A stretch of 59,236 nucleotides of DNA from Candidatus Bipolaricaulota bacterium. Lineage in GTDB: Bacteria; Bipolaricaulota; Bipolaricaulia; UBA7950; UBA9294. Where the stretch lies: the NCBI GenBank assembly GCA_030606565.1, contig JAUWGE010000006.1, forward strand, positions 1 to 59,236, written 5' to 3'. Below, one piece after another: positions 1 to 7,948 of the stretch. The translations under genes were made by a program, and so were the position numbers. Numbering within the stretch: the first letter of the stretch is position 1; each line of letters starts with the position of its first letter. A model generated the notes under the pieces. The model did not search any database. It saw nothing but the letters and a program-made list of their open reading frames with translations, and was not told the DNA's origin.

Positions 1-177
1 CTTAGGAAACCAGGAGACCAGGAAAAGCGCTGATTTGTACATCCTTAGCTTTCTCATGGATTCCTGGATTCCTCATAGGTTATTGGATTCCTATCGATCC
101 TGTTTTCCGCCGTTCTTTGCGTCTTAAGCGCCTTTGCGAGAATCTTGTCGTTTCATTCTTTCTCTTGAGTTACCCAC
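1..177. repeat. Terminal inverted repeat, left copy
   Basis: Bases 1-177 reappear as the reverse complement of 59052-59228. The match is collinear without gaps, and I count about four or five mismatches. No convincing gene lies inside; the short reading frames that open here recur in the other copy and only reflect the shared repeat. A shorter, rearranged relative is seen near 32378-32465. Repeats like this at both ends of an assembled sequence usually mark where assembly stopped. Confidence 0.9.
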
Positions 178-200
178 TCAAGGCAGTGAGGAACCGCTTT

Positions 201-1457
201 TCAAGAATCCGGAAAAGATTCAGATGTAACATCGATTACATCAAGCTCGACGACGCGCGACGCAACGCCAAGCCGCGCTGCCAAGCTGGGAAGTGTGCGA
301 CCGTTGTCCCCGGAGACGAGTTCTTTGATGTAGAGCCCCCCCTCACCACAAAGCTCGAGCTCCGCTTGGAGAGGAGAGAGAAGGTTCCCTTTTGCCTCAA
401 GGAGGCGACGCTCACGCACCAGGTCGGCGCGGCGGTGGGAGACACGCTGTGGGGTTCGTTGTTTAATCGTTCCTATTAGGCTATCAAGCGCTTCAGTGAG
501 CGTTTTGGAGTGAATGTCCTTCTCAAAGGCGACGAGAGCGCGATAGGTCTTCTTGGCGTGTGTCTCCTTGACTAAGGCGACCGTCTCGCGAGGGACAAAG
601 TGGAGGCCGTTCACTTGAACCTTCGCTGCGGTAGAGGCATTTACCAGGCTCTGAAGGTGAGGAAGGTCGAGACAGCGGCTTCTCGGGGAGACGACTTCCA
701 GGACGAACGGTCGACCCGTCCCGAGCATGCGGGCGTCGATGTCCTCGCGTCCCGCACCGTGCAGATGCGACTCGCTTGCCCCTGCTGCTACGAGGAACGG
801 GGTACTAACGATTTCCTCCACCGACTCGAGGTATTGCTTACCGGTGAAGCTGCATGCTTCGCAGCCCCTACCTCTGCACTTCCGGCACGGCCAGCGGGTC
901 TGCGGGATCCCGCGCACGAGCTTGCGGTAGCGACCGTAAATATACAGAGGAAGGATGCGAAGCTCGATCTTATCTCGTTCCAGATCGATGATGAATGACA
1001 GGTGTGGGTGAGAGAGATCGATTGTTCCGTGTCCGGCGAGCGCCTCAAACGCTTTCCCTACCTCGCGATTGAACGCGTGTTTGAGTGGTTCAGCTAGCCC
1101 GGTAGGGAACTTCTCATTAAAGAAAGCCTCCATCTGAGCAAGCCGCGAGGGCAACCGCACTCCGAACAGGTAGCTTTCAAACTCGATCCCTTTGGAAGCA
1201 GCGACGGCGCGATCAGCCCAGTCTTTGACGCGTCCAAATAGTCCATCACAGATCCAACAGGTTCCGGGCTTTCCGTCGACACCGAGCATGGCAAGCAGCG
1301 TACGCAGCGTTCGGCCGCGCTCATGGTTAGAGAAGCCGTGCCCGAGCTTGGCGAACGCGCGTCCAAGGCAATCATCGCAGATCGGGCCGGCACGAAGGAT
1401 TGTCACCACATCCTTGATGGTCTCTTCCCCTTTCTGCTCTTGATTTTTAGCACTCAC
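201..1457 (-). CDS. pus10: Pus10-type tRNA pseudouridine synthase
   Basis: Archaeal/eukaryotic-type Pus10 isomerises uridine 54 (and often 55) in the T-loop of tRNA. The protein has 418 residues, the usual archaeal length. It shows CDDC at 27-30 and CWIC at 67-70, a second cysteine cluster C191/C194/C199/C202, and the catalytic block GREDIDARMLGTGRP at 236-250 with the expected nucleophile D241. The C-terminal half matches the pseudouridine synthase fold. The start is GTG and overlaps the stop of the upstream helicase stub by four bases (GTGA), so translation was probably coupled. Bacteria normally use TruB for U55, and Pus10 in a clearly bacterial neighbourhood suggests ancient transfer. The family call is firm; whether it makes position 54, 55 or both cannot be read from sequence. 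Confidence 0.92.
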   Translation of the reverse strand: MSAKNQEQKGEETIKDVVTILRAGPICDDCLGRAFAKLGHGFSNHERGRTLRTLLAMLGVDGKPGTCWICDGLFGRVKDWADRAVAASKGIEFESYLFGVRLPSRLAQMEAFFNEKFPTGLAEPLKHAFNREVGKAFEALAGHGTIDLSHPHLSFIIDLERDKIELRILPLYIYGRYRKLVRGIPQTRWPCRKCRGRGCEACSFTGKQYLESVEEIVSTPFLVAAGASESHLHGAGREDIDARMLGTGRPFVLEVVSPRSRCLDLPHLQSLVNASTAAKVQVNGLHFVPRETVALVKETHAKKTYRALVAFEKDIHSKTLTEALDSLIGTIKQRTPQRVSHRRADLVRERRLLEAKGNLLSPLQAELELCGEGGLYIKELVSGDNGRTLPSLAARLGVASRVVELDVIDVTSESFPDS

Positions 1458-1756
1458 GTGCTCTCCTGCCTTACGTACTTTCGGTAGTAGATCATCTTAA
1501 GATCTTCGCGCATGAACCCAATCTCCTCTAGATTTGATCGCGCGGGCGGCTCTCCTGCGGGGAGACTATCCCATTTGTGCAGCCTAATCGACCGCTGCTT
1601 TGCCCCCTGGGCAAGGATGAGGGTGTTCTCTCCCCGGGCGATCGGCGGCCAGCCGAGGATTTGCGGTGGGGTCGGCGCGTTAAAACTCTCTTTAAACCAA
1701 CGCCTCACTGCCGGATGAAAGAGATCGAGAGCAGCATCTTTTACCATGGTAAGCAT
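1454..1756 (-). pseudogene. Internally deleted Lhr-like DEAD/DEAH helicase (N- and C-terminal stubs fused)
   Basis: The open frame encodes 100 residues. The first ~48 match the N-terminus of Lhr-type superfamily 2 helicases (LFHPAVRRWF, then APTPPQILGW, then RGENTLILA). Where the Walker A sequence TGSGKT should follow, the protein jumps to a stretch ending in LEEIGFMREDLKMIYYR, which resembles the extreme C-terminus of the same family. The parsimonious reading is an in-frame internal deletion of most of a large helicase gene, leaving the pus10 operon leader. No motor motif remains, so it cannot be a helicase. It may survive only because pus10 is translationally coupled to it. The N-terminal match is strong; the C-terminal assignment is less certain. 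Confidence 0.65.
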
Positions 1757-1830
1757 TCTCGTAAAAAAGCAAGAATTGCGCCAGTTGCCGGATCGTTAGA
1801 GCATTCCGCTTTCACATGCGAAGCGCTCGT

Positions 1831-1859
1831 TTGCATCCTAAATAAGTTTATGCTATAGT
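1831..1859 (+). promoter_or_regulatory. Sigma70-type promoter for the c-di-GMP riboswitch
   Basis: TTGCAT (1831-1836) and TATAGT (1854-1859) are separated by 17 bp and would start transcription at about 1866, just before the riboswitch aptamer. The fit to the bacterial consensus and the position directly upstream of the aptamer support each other. Confidence 0.7.
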
Positions 1860-1865
1860 AAAACC

Positions 1866-1960
1866 AATGCTCGATAATGGCAAACCCAAGTGAAAGCTGG
1901 GGACGCAAAGTTACGGGCCTAAGGGAGAATTTCCATGGTCGCCGGACCGCCGAAGGTAAA
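1866..1960 (+). ncRNA. Cyclic di-GMP-I (GEMM) riboswitch
   Basis: The aptamer shows the GEMM-I blocks in order: GGCAAACCC, a GAAA tetraloop, GGGGACGCAAAG, GGGCCTAAGG, and the second hairpin GGTCGCCGGACCGCC. The GAAA loop and the CGCAAAG/GGCCTAA core are the conserved class I features. It binds the second messenger cyclic di-GMP and normally controls motility, pilus, adhesion or exopolysaccharide genes just downstream. Here no intact gene follows for almost 700 bp. No clear terminator or sequestered ribosome site is visible after the aptamer, so its output cannot be told. Confidence 0.9.
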
Positions 1961-2653
1961 ATTGATGGTGTTTTGTTGTCGCGTTGTCTCTATATATCTC
2001 TTTTTTGTTGCGAAAATACTTACAGGTGGCCAGGCTGGTAAGCGCGGTTCGTCAGGCCTCACAGAGGTGCAGAAAAAGCAGTCTTATAAGTCCTTCTTCA
2101 CAGTGACTGCTAGCGACTCACATTTCAAAAGATATACCCGCCGTTTCGCTGCTGGCTGCGCTGGGGAGACATTCTCAGCGCGGAGCGGACTTTTCGGTGG
2201 CGGTTCTGGACTTCTTGTTTATCACACTCCTCTCCGGGCGTTCCGGCCTCTCCCCATTGCTGGGAGCTCCTGCAGGGCGCGGGAAAGGAAAGATCCGGGG
2301 GTTATCCGGCTTACTGCAGCCACAAGCCGATCCATCCGGAACCGCCAACGTTTCCTGTCCTCACCGGCCAGCAGGAAACCAGAATTTATTTCACCCCCTT
2401 GGGAGACGGTTAACATAAGAGAACAGAAAGGATAAGAGAGTTTTTCACATCACACCTCCTTGCGGCCTCCGTAGGCGGGCCCGAGCCTCTCAGGGCCCGC
2501 CACTCTTTTACCAACTGTATTTCCGTCACGATGCGGTTAACCATCCCTCATACATCATACATCGCCGATTCCTTCGGTGAGGGGTATCCGGTTGCTTTGG
2601 ATCTGAAAGTTCCTGTTGCACCTGCTGGTTGCTTGGTTTAGGATTGAACTTCA
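1961..2653. other. Gene-poor region behind the riboswitch, possibly a decayed gene
   Basis: No frame on either strand gives a recognisable protein. On the + strand, the frame after the riboswitch has poor composition and no ribosome site. On the - strand, AAGGAGG lies near 2450 and is followed by a GTG start and a hydrophobic stretch (KNSLILSVLL) that ends quickly at a stop. A one-base shift would join it to a 64-codon frame reaching 2222. This could be the 5' end of a broken secreted-protein gene, but it is unproven. A GC-rich hairpin lies at 2474-2501. Confidence 0.4.
2474..2501. terminator. GC-rich hairpin, possible terminator
   Basis: GGCGGGCCC (2474-2482) and GGGCCCGCC (2493-2501) form a perfect 9-bp stem with a 10-nt loop. 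It is followed on the + strand by ACTCTTTTA, a weak T-tract. It could end the riboswitch transcript, or act in the leader of a lost minus-strand gene. Confidence 0.45.
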
Positions 2654-3958
2654 ATGGGCGATTTAAAGGTATGGCCGCTTTTGATATCTTCGTTACTATT
2701 CGTCCTTACGTACGTAGGGATCCTCGGAGAGAGGATACATCGAACGATCGTCGCTCTATCCGGCGCGGTATTTATGATTGCCATCGGAAGCTGGTTCTCC
2801 TTCTACGACATGCACAAAGCGGTGGAGGCGATCGACTTTAACACCATCTCCCTTCTCCTAGGGATGATGATCGTTGTCGGGATGTTCAAGGAAACCGGCT
2901 TCTTCCAGTACCTGGCGATAAAAGCAGCCAAGTTTGCGCGGGGAAAGCCGTGGCTGCTCATGGTGTATCTGGGATTGGTTACAAGCCTCGTCTCGATGGT
3001 TCTTGATAACGTGACTACTATCATCATCATGGTCCCAGTGACCTTCTCTGTGGCTGATATCCTGGGAATACCTGTACTTCCATTCCTGATGAGCGAGGTT
3101 CTTCTCTCTAACATTGGCGGCGTTGCGACTCTGATCGGCGATCCGCCGAACATTCTGATCGGCTCTGCGGCTGGCTTCAGTTTCACTGATTTCCTGACAC
3201 ACCTGGCACCGATCGTCGTTGTCGCTTGGCTCCTTGCTCAAGGACTCCTTCTCTTCATTTTTCGCCGATCCCTTGCACAAAAGCCAACGAACGTCAACCG
3301 CCTCATGGCGATGGATGAGCAAAAGGCGATTGTCGATCCTCTTACTACGGGCCGGATGCTGAAAGTCTTGGGAGTGACGATCCTTCTTTACTTCATTCAC
3401 GATCGGATAGGCCTTGATCCGGGATTGGTTGCCCTCATTGGTTCCTGTCTTGGCCTTCTGTGGGTGAGGCCGAAGCTGGATCAAATCCTCAAGGACGTTC
3501 ATTGGGACGTCCTGTTGTTCTTTATGTCGCTGTTTGTCATTGTCGGAGGGCTAGAGGCAGGAGGAGTTCTGGATTTAGCCGGGATAGGAATCACCCATCT
3601 TACCGAGCATGGAATGTTTCTTGCTGTACTTGTGATTCTCTGGACAGGCGCCCTCGCATCCGGGGTATTGAGCAACGTCCCGTTCACCATTGCCATGCTT
3701 CCGATATTGAAAGGGCTGGCCAGCCAGGGGATCCCTGTCGCCCCTCTGTGGTGGGCGTTGGCCCTCGGAGTCGGGTTTGGGGGAAACCTGACTCCGATCG
3801 GAGCGGCTTCCAACGTACTCGTTGTCTCCCTATCAGAGAGCACAGGAGAGCCGCTCACATTTAAGGGGTGGCTTAGAAGCGGATCAGTGATCGCACTTGT
3901 TACCTGTGTGGTTGGAAGTGCTGCCCTCCTCCTCGCACTCAAGTTGGGCCTCCTATAG
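2654..3958 (+). CDS. ArsB/NhaD-type SLC13 family permease
   Basis: A 434-residue integral membrane protein of the ion transporter superfamily (ArsB/NhaD/SLC13). It has ten or more hydrophobic segments and two pseudo-repeated halves. The conserved motifs are DNVTTIIIMVP near residues 116-126 and GDPPNILIGSAAG near 158-170, echoed in the second half by GGNLTPIGAASNVLV. These re-entrant motifs form the substrate site in this fold. The family moves arsenite, Na+/H+ or dicarboxylates, and the substrate cannot be assigned here. No ArsR or ArsA neighbour is present. No strong ribosome site precedes the ATG. The next gene starts 21 bp downstream, so the two may be cotranscribed. Confidence 0.85.
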   Translation: MGDLKVWPLLISSLLFVLTYVGILGERIHRTIVALSGAVFMIAIGSWFSFYDMHKAVEAIDFNTISLLLGMMIVVGMFKETGFFQYLAIKAAKFARGKPWLLMVYLGLVTSLVSMVLDNVTTIIIMVPVTFSVADILGIPVLPFLMSEVLLSNIGGVATLIGDPPNILIGSAAGFSFTDFLTHLAPIVVVAWLLAQGLLLFIFRRSLAQKPTNVNRLMAMDEQKAIVDPLTTGRMLKVLGVTILLYFIHDRIGLDPGLVALIGSCLGLLWVRPKLDQILKDVHWDVLLFFMSLFVIVGGLEAGGVLDLAGIGITHLTEHGMFLAVLVILWTGALASGVLSNVPFTIAMLPILKGLASQGIPVAPLWWALALGVGFGGNLTPIGAASNVLVVSLSESTGEPLTFKGWLRSGSVIALVTCVVGSAALLLALKLGLL

Positions 3959-3979
3959 AATCCTTTTAGAGGTGATCTG

Positions 3980-4843
3980 ATGCCTGTTAGCTTGTCCTCC
4001 TCGATCGAGATGATCGATACACTCCAGTTCGGCCTGCCCTGCATAGGCGCTGCCTATCACATCCACGGCAAAAGGCACGCGCTGATCGATACGGGGACGT
4101 CGCACGCTGCTACACGGATCAGAGAGCGACTAGGGTCCCATGCCCCTGACTTCATATTCTTAACTCATGTTCATCCAGATCACGCTGGGGCATCTGCAAT
4201 GTTGGCCGAGGCTTATCCAGAAGCCGTAATTGGCGTGCATGAGCGGGGGGTTAGACACTTGGTCGACCCAGTACGAATCAACGCGAGCGTCCGCGCCTCG
4301 ACCGGGCCACTGGCTGACCTCTACGGTGAGATGTTGCCGGCTCCCCTTGAGCGGATCGCTGTTCTCACAGGTGGCGAGTGTTTTGACTTGGGGAAAGGGA
4401 TTGTCATTGAAGTGATTGATGTCCCTGGTCATGCACCGCATCATCTTTGCTTCTTTGAGCGCTCACATCGCGCGCTCTTCTGTGGAAATGCGCTGGGGAT
4501 CCAACGAGGTGAAATTCGCGTTCCCGCAACTGTTCCTCCCAGCTTCGATTCTGAACAGAGCCTTGCGACTATTAAGCGGCTTGCGGAGTATCAGCCGGAG
4601 TATCTCTATCTATCGCATTTTGGTGAGGTCAGGGATGCGGCGACATATATTGACCAGTACGACCTTCTTCTGCGTGCATGGGTAGAAAGGATTCGTGACC
4701 TTCGCTCCAATCTCGCAGATGAAGAAGTCGTTCACAAAATACTGAGTGCTCCGAGGTTCTGTAGGTTGAAGGAGAAGTTACGCCTTGAACTTGCCATGTG
4801 CGTGCGGGGTGTGCTTGACTACTTGGATCGGGAGGCATGTTGA
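3980..4843 (+). CDS. Metallo-beta-lactamase fold hydrolase
   Basis: A 287-residue MBL-fold protein with the dinuclear metal motif THVHPDHAG (H63, H65, D67, H68), a further metal histidine in DVPGHAPHH near 152, and a late YLSHFGE. The domain is followed by a helical C-terminal extension typical of glyoxalase II-like hydrolases. The substrate is unknown. AGAGGTGAT precedes the ATG at good spacing. The gene overlaps the start of priA by 7 bp, so it is in an operon with it. Confidence 0.85.
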   Translation: MPVSLSSSIEMIDTLQFGLPCIGAAYHIHGKRHALIDTGTSHAATRIRERLGSHAPDFIFLTHVHPDHAGASAMLAEAYPEAVIGVHERGVRHLVDPVRINASVRASTGPLADLYGEMLPAPLERIAVLTGGECFDLGKGIVIEVIDVPGHAPHHLCFFERSHRALFCGNALGIQRGEIRVPATVPPSFDSEQSLATIKRLAEYQPEYLYLSHFGEVRDAATYIDQYDLLLRAWVERIRDLRSNLADEEVVHKILSAPRFCRLKEKLRLELAMCVRGVLDYLDREAC

Positions 4844-6900
4844 TCGCACGGATCCTCCTTCCACTTCCGATTGATCAGACCTTCGACTTTCTCATACCAA
4901 AGGAACTGGAGAAAGAGATCGCGCTGGGGCAGCGAGTGAGGGTCTGCTTCCGGGAGACCGAGCGGTGGGGAATCGTTGCTGCATTAGTGACACAGAGTGA
5001 GCACCCCGGCCCGCTGGAACCGGTTTTGGAAATTTCAAAGGGGCCATCGTTCTCTCCAGAAGCGCTCTTTTTCTGCGCTCACATTGCTGAACACTACCTA
5101 GCCCCAGTTGGCTTGGCGGTGAATCGGGTGCTTCCTCGACGGGTAAGTGCGCGTAAGGAGAGGTTCTTCGTATTGGCGAGGGAGATGGGGGAGTTAATCT
5201 CACACCTGGAGTTACTCTCCCGACGAGCACCGCGTCAGGCTGCTGTTCTTCGCTTCCTCCTATCCTCTTCTGTCCCCTGCTCAGAGAGACAGTTGAGGGA
5301 AGAGCTGGGGGAGGTTCGTGGGCCACTTCAACGTCTCGTGCAGAAAGGCCTGATACGGAAGGTGGACAAGCCTTGCCTCGTTACGCGGGAGGTGCAATTG
5401 GAACGACCGCCCTGGATTGGTAAATTGGTCGAACAACTTCCTCACGGGGGCCGCACCCTCCTTTTCTCCCGGAGGAGATGGGAGGCCTATCTCGGGCTGA
5501 TCGAGGCGACCCTCGCAGCCTCGAAAAACGTCCTTGTCCTCGCACCGGAGATCCTCCTCGCCCGACAGCTTTACACCTATTTGCACGAGCGGTTAGGAAG
5601 TACGGCTGAACTCTATCATAGTGGCCTTCCTGAAGGTGAACGGGGTAGTGTTTGGGAGCGCGCGCGTCAAGGGAAGACCGACCTGATTGTCGGTACTCGC
5701 TCCGCGCTCTTTGTGCCCTTAACCGATATGGGCCTCGTAATCGTCGACGAGGAGCAGGATCGCGCATACAAGCAGGACGAGATGCTTCCTTACTATCACG
5801 CACGTTTCTCGGCATTCGAACGGGGAAAGAAAAATCTTGTCGTCTTGGGGTCATTTGCGCCGTCGCTTGAGACCTTCCGTGCAGCACGCAGTGGAAAACT
5901 CAAGCTCGTCCGTCCCGAGAAGATCGCGGAGGGCTGCGCAGTACGAGTGGTGGATATGAGAAGGGAGAAGGGCATCTTGAGTGAACCTCTCATCGCTGCG
6001 ATAGATCGGACGCTTGCCGCGGGTAAGCGGATACTCTTGGGAGTTAACCGGCGTGGATACTTCCAGGCGACCCTGTGCAAGGGTTGTGGCCGTCCGCTCC
6101 GTTGTACCCACTGTGGCGTGAACCTAACCTACCAAGTAAAGAGAGCACAGCTTGTCTGTCGTCTCTGCGGGAAGGCCTACACACGGATGATCTGTCCACA
6201 CTGCGGATCGCGGGCGTTGCGCTTTGTTGGTGTGGGAAGTCAGCGTCTGGAAGAGGAGGTGAAGAATCGTTTCCCCCGGGCATGCGTCGCTCGTATCGAT
6301 ATGGATACCTTGAGAACCCGTCCCCAGGAGCGGAACGTTCAACAGGTGCTAGCCGAAGGCGCTGATATCTTGGTTGCCACGCCGATGATCGCTAAGGGAC
6401 CAGTGATTCCTCGTCTTGGACTTGCAGGAACAATCGGAATAGATGCACTGCTGGCATTGCCGGACTTCCGTGCTGCCGAGCGAACCTACCAGTACCTCAC
6501 CGGTCTTGCTGGAAGGCTTGCTAAAGGGGAGGTGATTGTTCAGACGCATTATCCTGATCACTTTGCTATCTGCGCCGTAGCGAGCGGGGACTATGACCGC
6601 TTCTATGAGCAAGAGATCGCTGAGAGGAGGGAACTTTTCTATCCACCCTTCTCCCATCTGGCGCGCTTGATCCTCACCGGTAGAGGCGGTGTGCAGCGTC
6701 GCAGAGATCGCAAACGACTTTTCATGATATTGAGTCACTTTGAGGTAGAAGTCCTTGGTCCCGCTTCCTATCCCACCCGCCGTGGGTACGAGGTCCTGTT
6801 GGTTAAGGGAGAAAATGCCGAACTGGTGCGTGCCGCCTGTATCGCCGTGCGGAAGGAACTGTCAAAAGTAGAGATAGACCTTAATCCAGGCCGGATCTAA
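4837..6900 (+). CDS. priA: Primosomal protein N' (PriA) lacking key helicase motifs
   Basis: PriA recognises stalled forks and reloads DnaB. The 687-residue protein has the N-terminal 3'-DNA-binding domain, a helicase-like core, the eight-cysteine zinc module (C414, C417, C423, C426, C441, C444, C453, C456) and the C-terminal domain, so the architecture is complete. The Walker A site, normally GVTGSGKTEVYL, reads FSRRRWEAYL at 210-219, with no GKT. Walker B is DEEQ (304-307) instead of DEEH. GSATP is GSFAP (338-342). The motif VI region QVAGRAGR reads GLAGRLAK. Fork recognition and protein loading may persist while ATP hydrolysis is probably lost. Actinobacterial PriA is a known parallel. The frame is intact, so this is not simple gene decay. 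Confidence 0.93.
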   Translation: MLIARILLPLPIDQTFDFLIPKELEKEIALGQRVRVCFRETERWGIVAALVTQSEHPGPLEPVLEISKGPSFSPEALFFCAHIAEHYLAPVGLAVNRVLPRRVSARKERFFVLAREMGELISHLELLSRRAPRQAAVLRFLLSSSVPCSERQLREELGEVRGPLQRLVQKGLIRKVDKPCLVTREVQLERPPWIGKLVEQLPHGGRTLLFSRRRWEAYLGLIEATLAASKNVLVLAPEILLARQLYTYLHERLGSTAELYHSGLPEGERGSVWERARQGKTDLIVGTRSALFVPLTDMGLVIVDEEQDRAYKQDEMLPYYHARFSAFERGKKNLVVLGSFAPSLETFRAARSGKLKLVRPEKIAEGCAVRVVDMRREKGILSEPLIAAIDRTLAAGKRILLGVNRRGYFQATLCKGCGRPLRCTHCGVNLTYQVKRAQLVCRLCGKAYTRMICPHCGSRALRFVGVGSQRLEEEVKNRFPRACVARIDMDTLRTRPQERNVQQVLAEGADILVATPMIAKGPVIPRLGLAGTIGIDALLALPDFRAAERTYQYLTGLAGRLAKGEVIVQTHYPDHFAICAVASGDYDRFYEQEIAERRELFYPPFSHLARLILTGRGGVQRRRDRKRLFMILSHFEVEVLGPASYPTRRGYEVLLVKGENAELVRAACIAVRKELSKVEIDLNPGRI

Positions 6901-7874
6901 CTAAGATGGATCTCGATGATGTCCTTGTCCTGTAATTGATGATCTGAGGGGACCTGTTGTCCATCGAACTTTCCCGATCCCCATATGCGTACGTACTTTA
7001 GCTTATCGACAAACTCGCGATGCACTGCTTTGACCGCGTCAAGGACTGTGCTCCCGATAGGCAGGGTGTAGGGCTCGGTCAGGTCAGGCGGTTTTCCTGG
7101 GAGCTTGGTGTAAATACGGATAATCCCAAGAGTGGTGAATATCTCTTGTCTTAGGGCATCCAGTCCTGCCCCTGTTGTCGCGGAGGTAGAGAGGACAGGG
7201 AAAATCAAAGTCAATTCCCCGGTCGTTGTGCGGTGATCGGCGAGGTCACCCTTGGTGAGGACGATTCGACAGGGAACCACTTTCACGCGTGTTTCCTCCT
7301 CTTCCGGAGCACTTTTCGCAAGCTGGATATGGCGCTCCTCCAGAAGTAATAAGATCTCTTCTACTACTGAGGTGAGATTTTCAGGGGCGCTTCCGTCGAG
7401 GAGAAAAAGAGCAAGATCGCTCTGACGAATCAGGTTATACACCCAGGGTTCAGTGTACTCTGGTGTGATCGGAGGAAGGTCTATGAGTTGGATGGGTACG
7501 TCCTTAAAATTCATCATCCCTATGACCGGGAAGATGGTCGAGTATGGATAGTTGGCGATTTCGGGATGGGCGTTGGTGAGGGCCGCTAACAGGCTTGACT
7601 TACCGCTGTTCGGTGGACCGATGAACACGACCTGCCCTGCCCCTTCGCGGGCGATATGGTCAAATGCTGCGCTCTTCCCATGTTTTTGGGGCAGACGGGA
7701 GTCGCGCAGTTTGGCGATGCGTCGCTTAATGTCGGCCTGCATCTTGTCTGTCCCCTTGTGTTTGGGGATGGTGGCAAGCATCTCTTCCAGGGCGGCGAGT
7801 TTCTCCTGCGGGGTTTGAGCTGCGCGGAACTGCTCACGCGCCTTTAGGAATTCTGGTGTCAGGTTCGCTGGCAT
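6897..7874 (-). CDS. DRG-like GTPase with C-terminal TGS domain
   Basis: A 325-residue GTP-binding protein of the OBG/DRG superfamily. A basic helical N-terminus (1-70) is followed by G1 GPPNSGKSS, G3 DLPP, G4 TKGD and G5 TSATTGAG, then a TGS domain from about 255 to the end (RIYTKLPGKPPDL, IGSTVLDAVKAVH). The order and the TGS sequence resemble archaeal and eukaryotic DRG proteins more than bacterial Obg or YchF, which have other flanking domains. DRG proteins associate with ribosomes. Its 3' end overlaps the 3' end of priA by 4 bp in the convergent direction. AGGAAGTGG stands upstream of the ATG. Confidence 0.85.
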   Translation of the reverse strand: MPANLTPEFLKAREQFRAAQTPQEKLAALEEMLATIPKHKGTDKMQADIKRRIAKLRDSRLPQKHGKSAAFDHIAREGAGQVVFIGPPNSGKSSLLAALTNAHPEIANYPYSTIFPVIGMMNFKDVPIQLIDLPPITPEYTEPWVYNLIRQSDLALFLLDGSAPENLTSVVEEILLLLEERHIQLAKSAPEEEETRVKVVPCRIVLTKGDLADHRTTTGELTLIFPVLSTSATTGAGLDALRQEIFTTLGIIRIYTKLPGKPPDLTEPYTLPIGSTVLDAVKAVHREFVDKLKYVRIWGSGKFDGQQVPSDHQLQDKDIIEIHLS

Positions 7875-7948
7875 TGCCTTTTTCCACTTCCTCGTCTAGG
7901 GTAAACGGGAGGTCGCTTCACCGCAACAGGAGGCGACGTCTCACCAAC

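Noticed and set aside
201-1757. Archaeal origin of the whole window
   Set aside because: Pus10 and the GTPase look archaeal, but RecA, PriA, HU, S1, FabF, AcpS, TilS and Era are clearly bacterial.
2858-3502. A 214-codon open frame on the - strand
   Set aside because: It is antisense to the permease, and charged and His-rich in a way that mirrors the transmembrane codons.
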